A DNA stretch of 64,000 nt from Glandiceps talaboti (Eukaryota; Hemichordata; Enteropneusta; Spengelidae), in NCBI RefSeq assembly GCF_964340395.1, contig NC_135551.1:23401003-23465002 (forward strand), given 5' to 3'. The notes under the pieces are model-generated. The model was not told the origin of the DNA and did not search any database. It saw only the letters and a list, made by a program, of their open reading frames with translations. This document shows, one piece after another, positions 62,805-64,000 of the stretch (within the stretch, counting starts at the first letter, position 1; every line of letters starts with the position of its first letter). A program made the position numbers and the translations under genes.

Positions 62805-62845
62805 GTATGTGTGTGTATGTATGTATGTATGTATGTATGTATGTG

Positions 62846-62912
<67 letters not shown>

Positions 62913-63085
62913 ATGCATGCATGCATGTATGTATGTATGTATGTATGTATGTATACGAATGAATGAAGAAATGATAATTCGTGAGTGAGTGAGTGAGTGA
63001 GTAGTGAGTGAGTGAGTGAGTGAATGAGTGAGTGAGTGAGTGAGTGAATGAATGGGTGGGTGAATGAGTGAATGAATGAATAAAT
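62805..63085. repeat. Compound microsatellite (TATG, CGTG, CATG, then GAGT/GAAT)
   Basis: Two runs: TATG/CGTG/GCAT at 62805-62952 and GAGT with GAAT variants at 62983-63085. Confidence 0.95.
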
Positions 63086-63394
63086 GATACATGAGGTGGA
63101 GGTTAACATTAAAACCAAAACAAAATTTAAACATTCTATGTATGCTTCAAACAATCCACTGTTGTTTTTGTGTCAAATAAATGTGTTATGTCTATAATGA
63201 TGAGACACGGTATACATACGTGGTGAAGTCTACGTTCGATATAGCGTTGTAAGTTATATACTGACGCTGACTGCATGTACATTAATGCTTATTATTTAGC
63301 ATAAACTTTTAAATTGCTCAGTTCCATGGTTTGAAGGGATCTCCTCAGGAAACAACAGTGAGTCCAGGCTTAGGCCTAATCATATTTAAGACAA

Positions 63395-63447
63395 AGCAAA
63401 CAAACAAACAAAAAACAAACAAAACAAACAGTAGTAGCAGCAGCAGC

Positions 63448-63478
<31 letters not shown>

Positions 63479-63510
63479 TCATCATCATCATCATCATCAA
63501 CATCAACAAA
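63395..63510. repeat. (AAAC)n(CAA)n(ATC)n microsatellite
   Basis: AAAC units, then CAA, then ATC trinucleotides. Open frames over it are low complexity. Confidence 0.95.
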
Positions 63511-63726
63511 AATAACAAACACTCAACACTCAGTCTGACAGACATTCATGTATGTACGACAGACTTACAATACAGTCACCGTTCGTAATCACCCCTAGTA
63601 AGCTAGTGTAATGACATCCAGGTGATTCTAACGAGAACCATTCCATATAAAATGGTGATTCTAACGAGAACCAGTTCATATAGGGTGATTGTAACTAGTA
63701 CCAGTTCATATTCTGTCTGTATCTGT

Positions 63727-64000
63727 GTCTGTCTCAATCTGATTAAAATCCGATGTAGATGTCGGCTAATCGTGCATTGCTATCTTACCATCGTTATTTA
63801 GCTTGAATTGACCTTCGTAGTACATGTTTACATTTTTTAGCCTGATCGCCTCCTCTACATCTGAACACGCCACCATGCAAACGAATTTCTGCTCACTAAG
63901 ACACAGGGAACCAATCAGGTTGCGTCTTACTTGTCAGGGGCATACACGACGCATCAAACATCAACAAACATCAACAAACATTGAATATCAACAGGAAGTC
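63727..64000. mobile_element. Partial MITE-family copy at the window edge
   Basis: CAATCTGATTAAAATCCGAT at 63729 is the same end sequence as in the elements at 3.26 and 50.6 kb. A CTCCTCTACATCTG segment near 63850 may be a degraded inverted partner. The rest of the stretch shows no exon. Confidence 0.45.

Larger units (their letters stand above)
61961..62815. repeat. Direct repeats of about 150 bp flanking a LINE fragment
   Basis: Copy 1 at about 61961-62113 and copy 2 at about 62656-62808 both run from ACACCAGTATATGTTGTAGC to CTCAACCGACAG and then into a TATG microsatellite. They differ by a few substitutions and small gaps. Between them lie the microsatellite and the LINE fragment. Confidence 0.88.

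Noticed and set aside
62736-63154. Thr/His/Ser-rich minus-strand frames
   Set aside because: Translated tetranucleotide repeats.

Overview
The window is nuclear DNA of an invertebrate animal. Genes are split by GT-AG introns whose phases fit exactly, the DNA is AT-rich, microsatellites and foldback elements are abundant, and there are scraps of LINE, SINE and probably Penelope-type retroelements. LRR-ZU5-UPA-Death proteins and WxxW (mucin CysD-like) proteins suggest an invertebrate deuterostome (amphioxus or acorn worm), but a lophotrochozoan is not excluded. All gene models were assembled by hand from open frames, splice signals and intron phase; no search was run.

Layout. (1) 1.9-10.0 kb, minus: a PIDD1-like gene (LRR, two ZU5-type modules, UPA, Death; about 902 aa). 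(2) 15.1-22.3 kb, plus: a divergent paralogue in which the LRR half is replaced by a second, N-terminal Death domain (about 706 aa). One of its introns holds a 726-bp foldback element. (3) 23.9-24.1 kb: a hammerhead-ribozyme-like sequence between (TA)n tracts. (4) 24.5-28.2 kb, minus: a complete five-exon secreted protein with two WxxW domains (about 323 aa). (5) 28.2-35.7 kb: no convincing gene. (6) 35.8-43.2 kb, plus: a third PIDD1-like gene (about 883 aa), with a possible alternative last exon at 46.9 kb. (7) 43.3-47.6 kb: a decayed LINE reverse transcriptase, a tandem duplication and a tRNA-derived SINE. (8) 47.7-54.3 kb, plus: a six-exon GNAT acetyltransferase (about 244 aa) with several foldback elements and a CR1-like LINE end in its introns. 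(9) 56.0-58.2 and 60.0-61.9 kb, plus: a tandem pair of three-exon genes for secreted alpha-helical proteins with a hydrophobic glycine-rich hairpin segment. (10) 62-64 kb: a LINE fragment between direct repeats, and microsatellites.

How they may work together. Human PIDD1 cuts itself at two HF/S motifs; the fragments steer between NF-kB and caspase-2 signalling. Here the first site is intact in the genes at 2-10 and 15-22 kb (HFS), changed to HLS in the gene at 36-43 kb, and the second site is not recognisable in any. The three paralogues may therefore be wired differently from vertebrate PIDD1, and the double-Death form could act as an adaptor without a leucine-rich sensor. The secreted proteins and the WxxW protein are nearby, but nothing in the sequence links them to the Death-domain genes.
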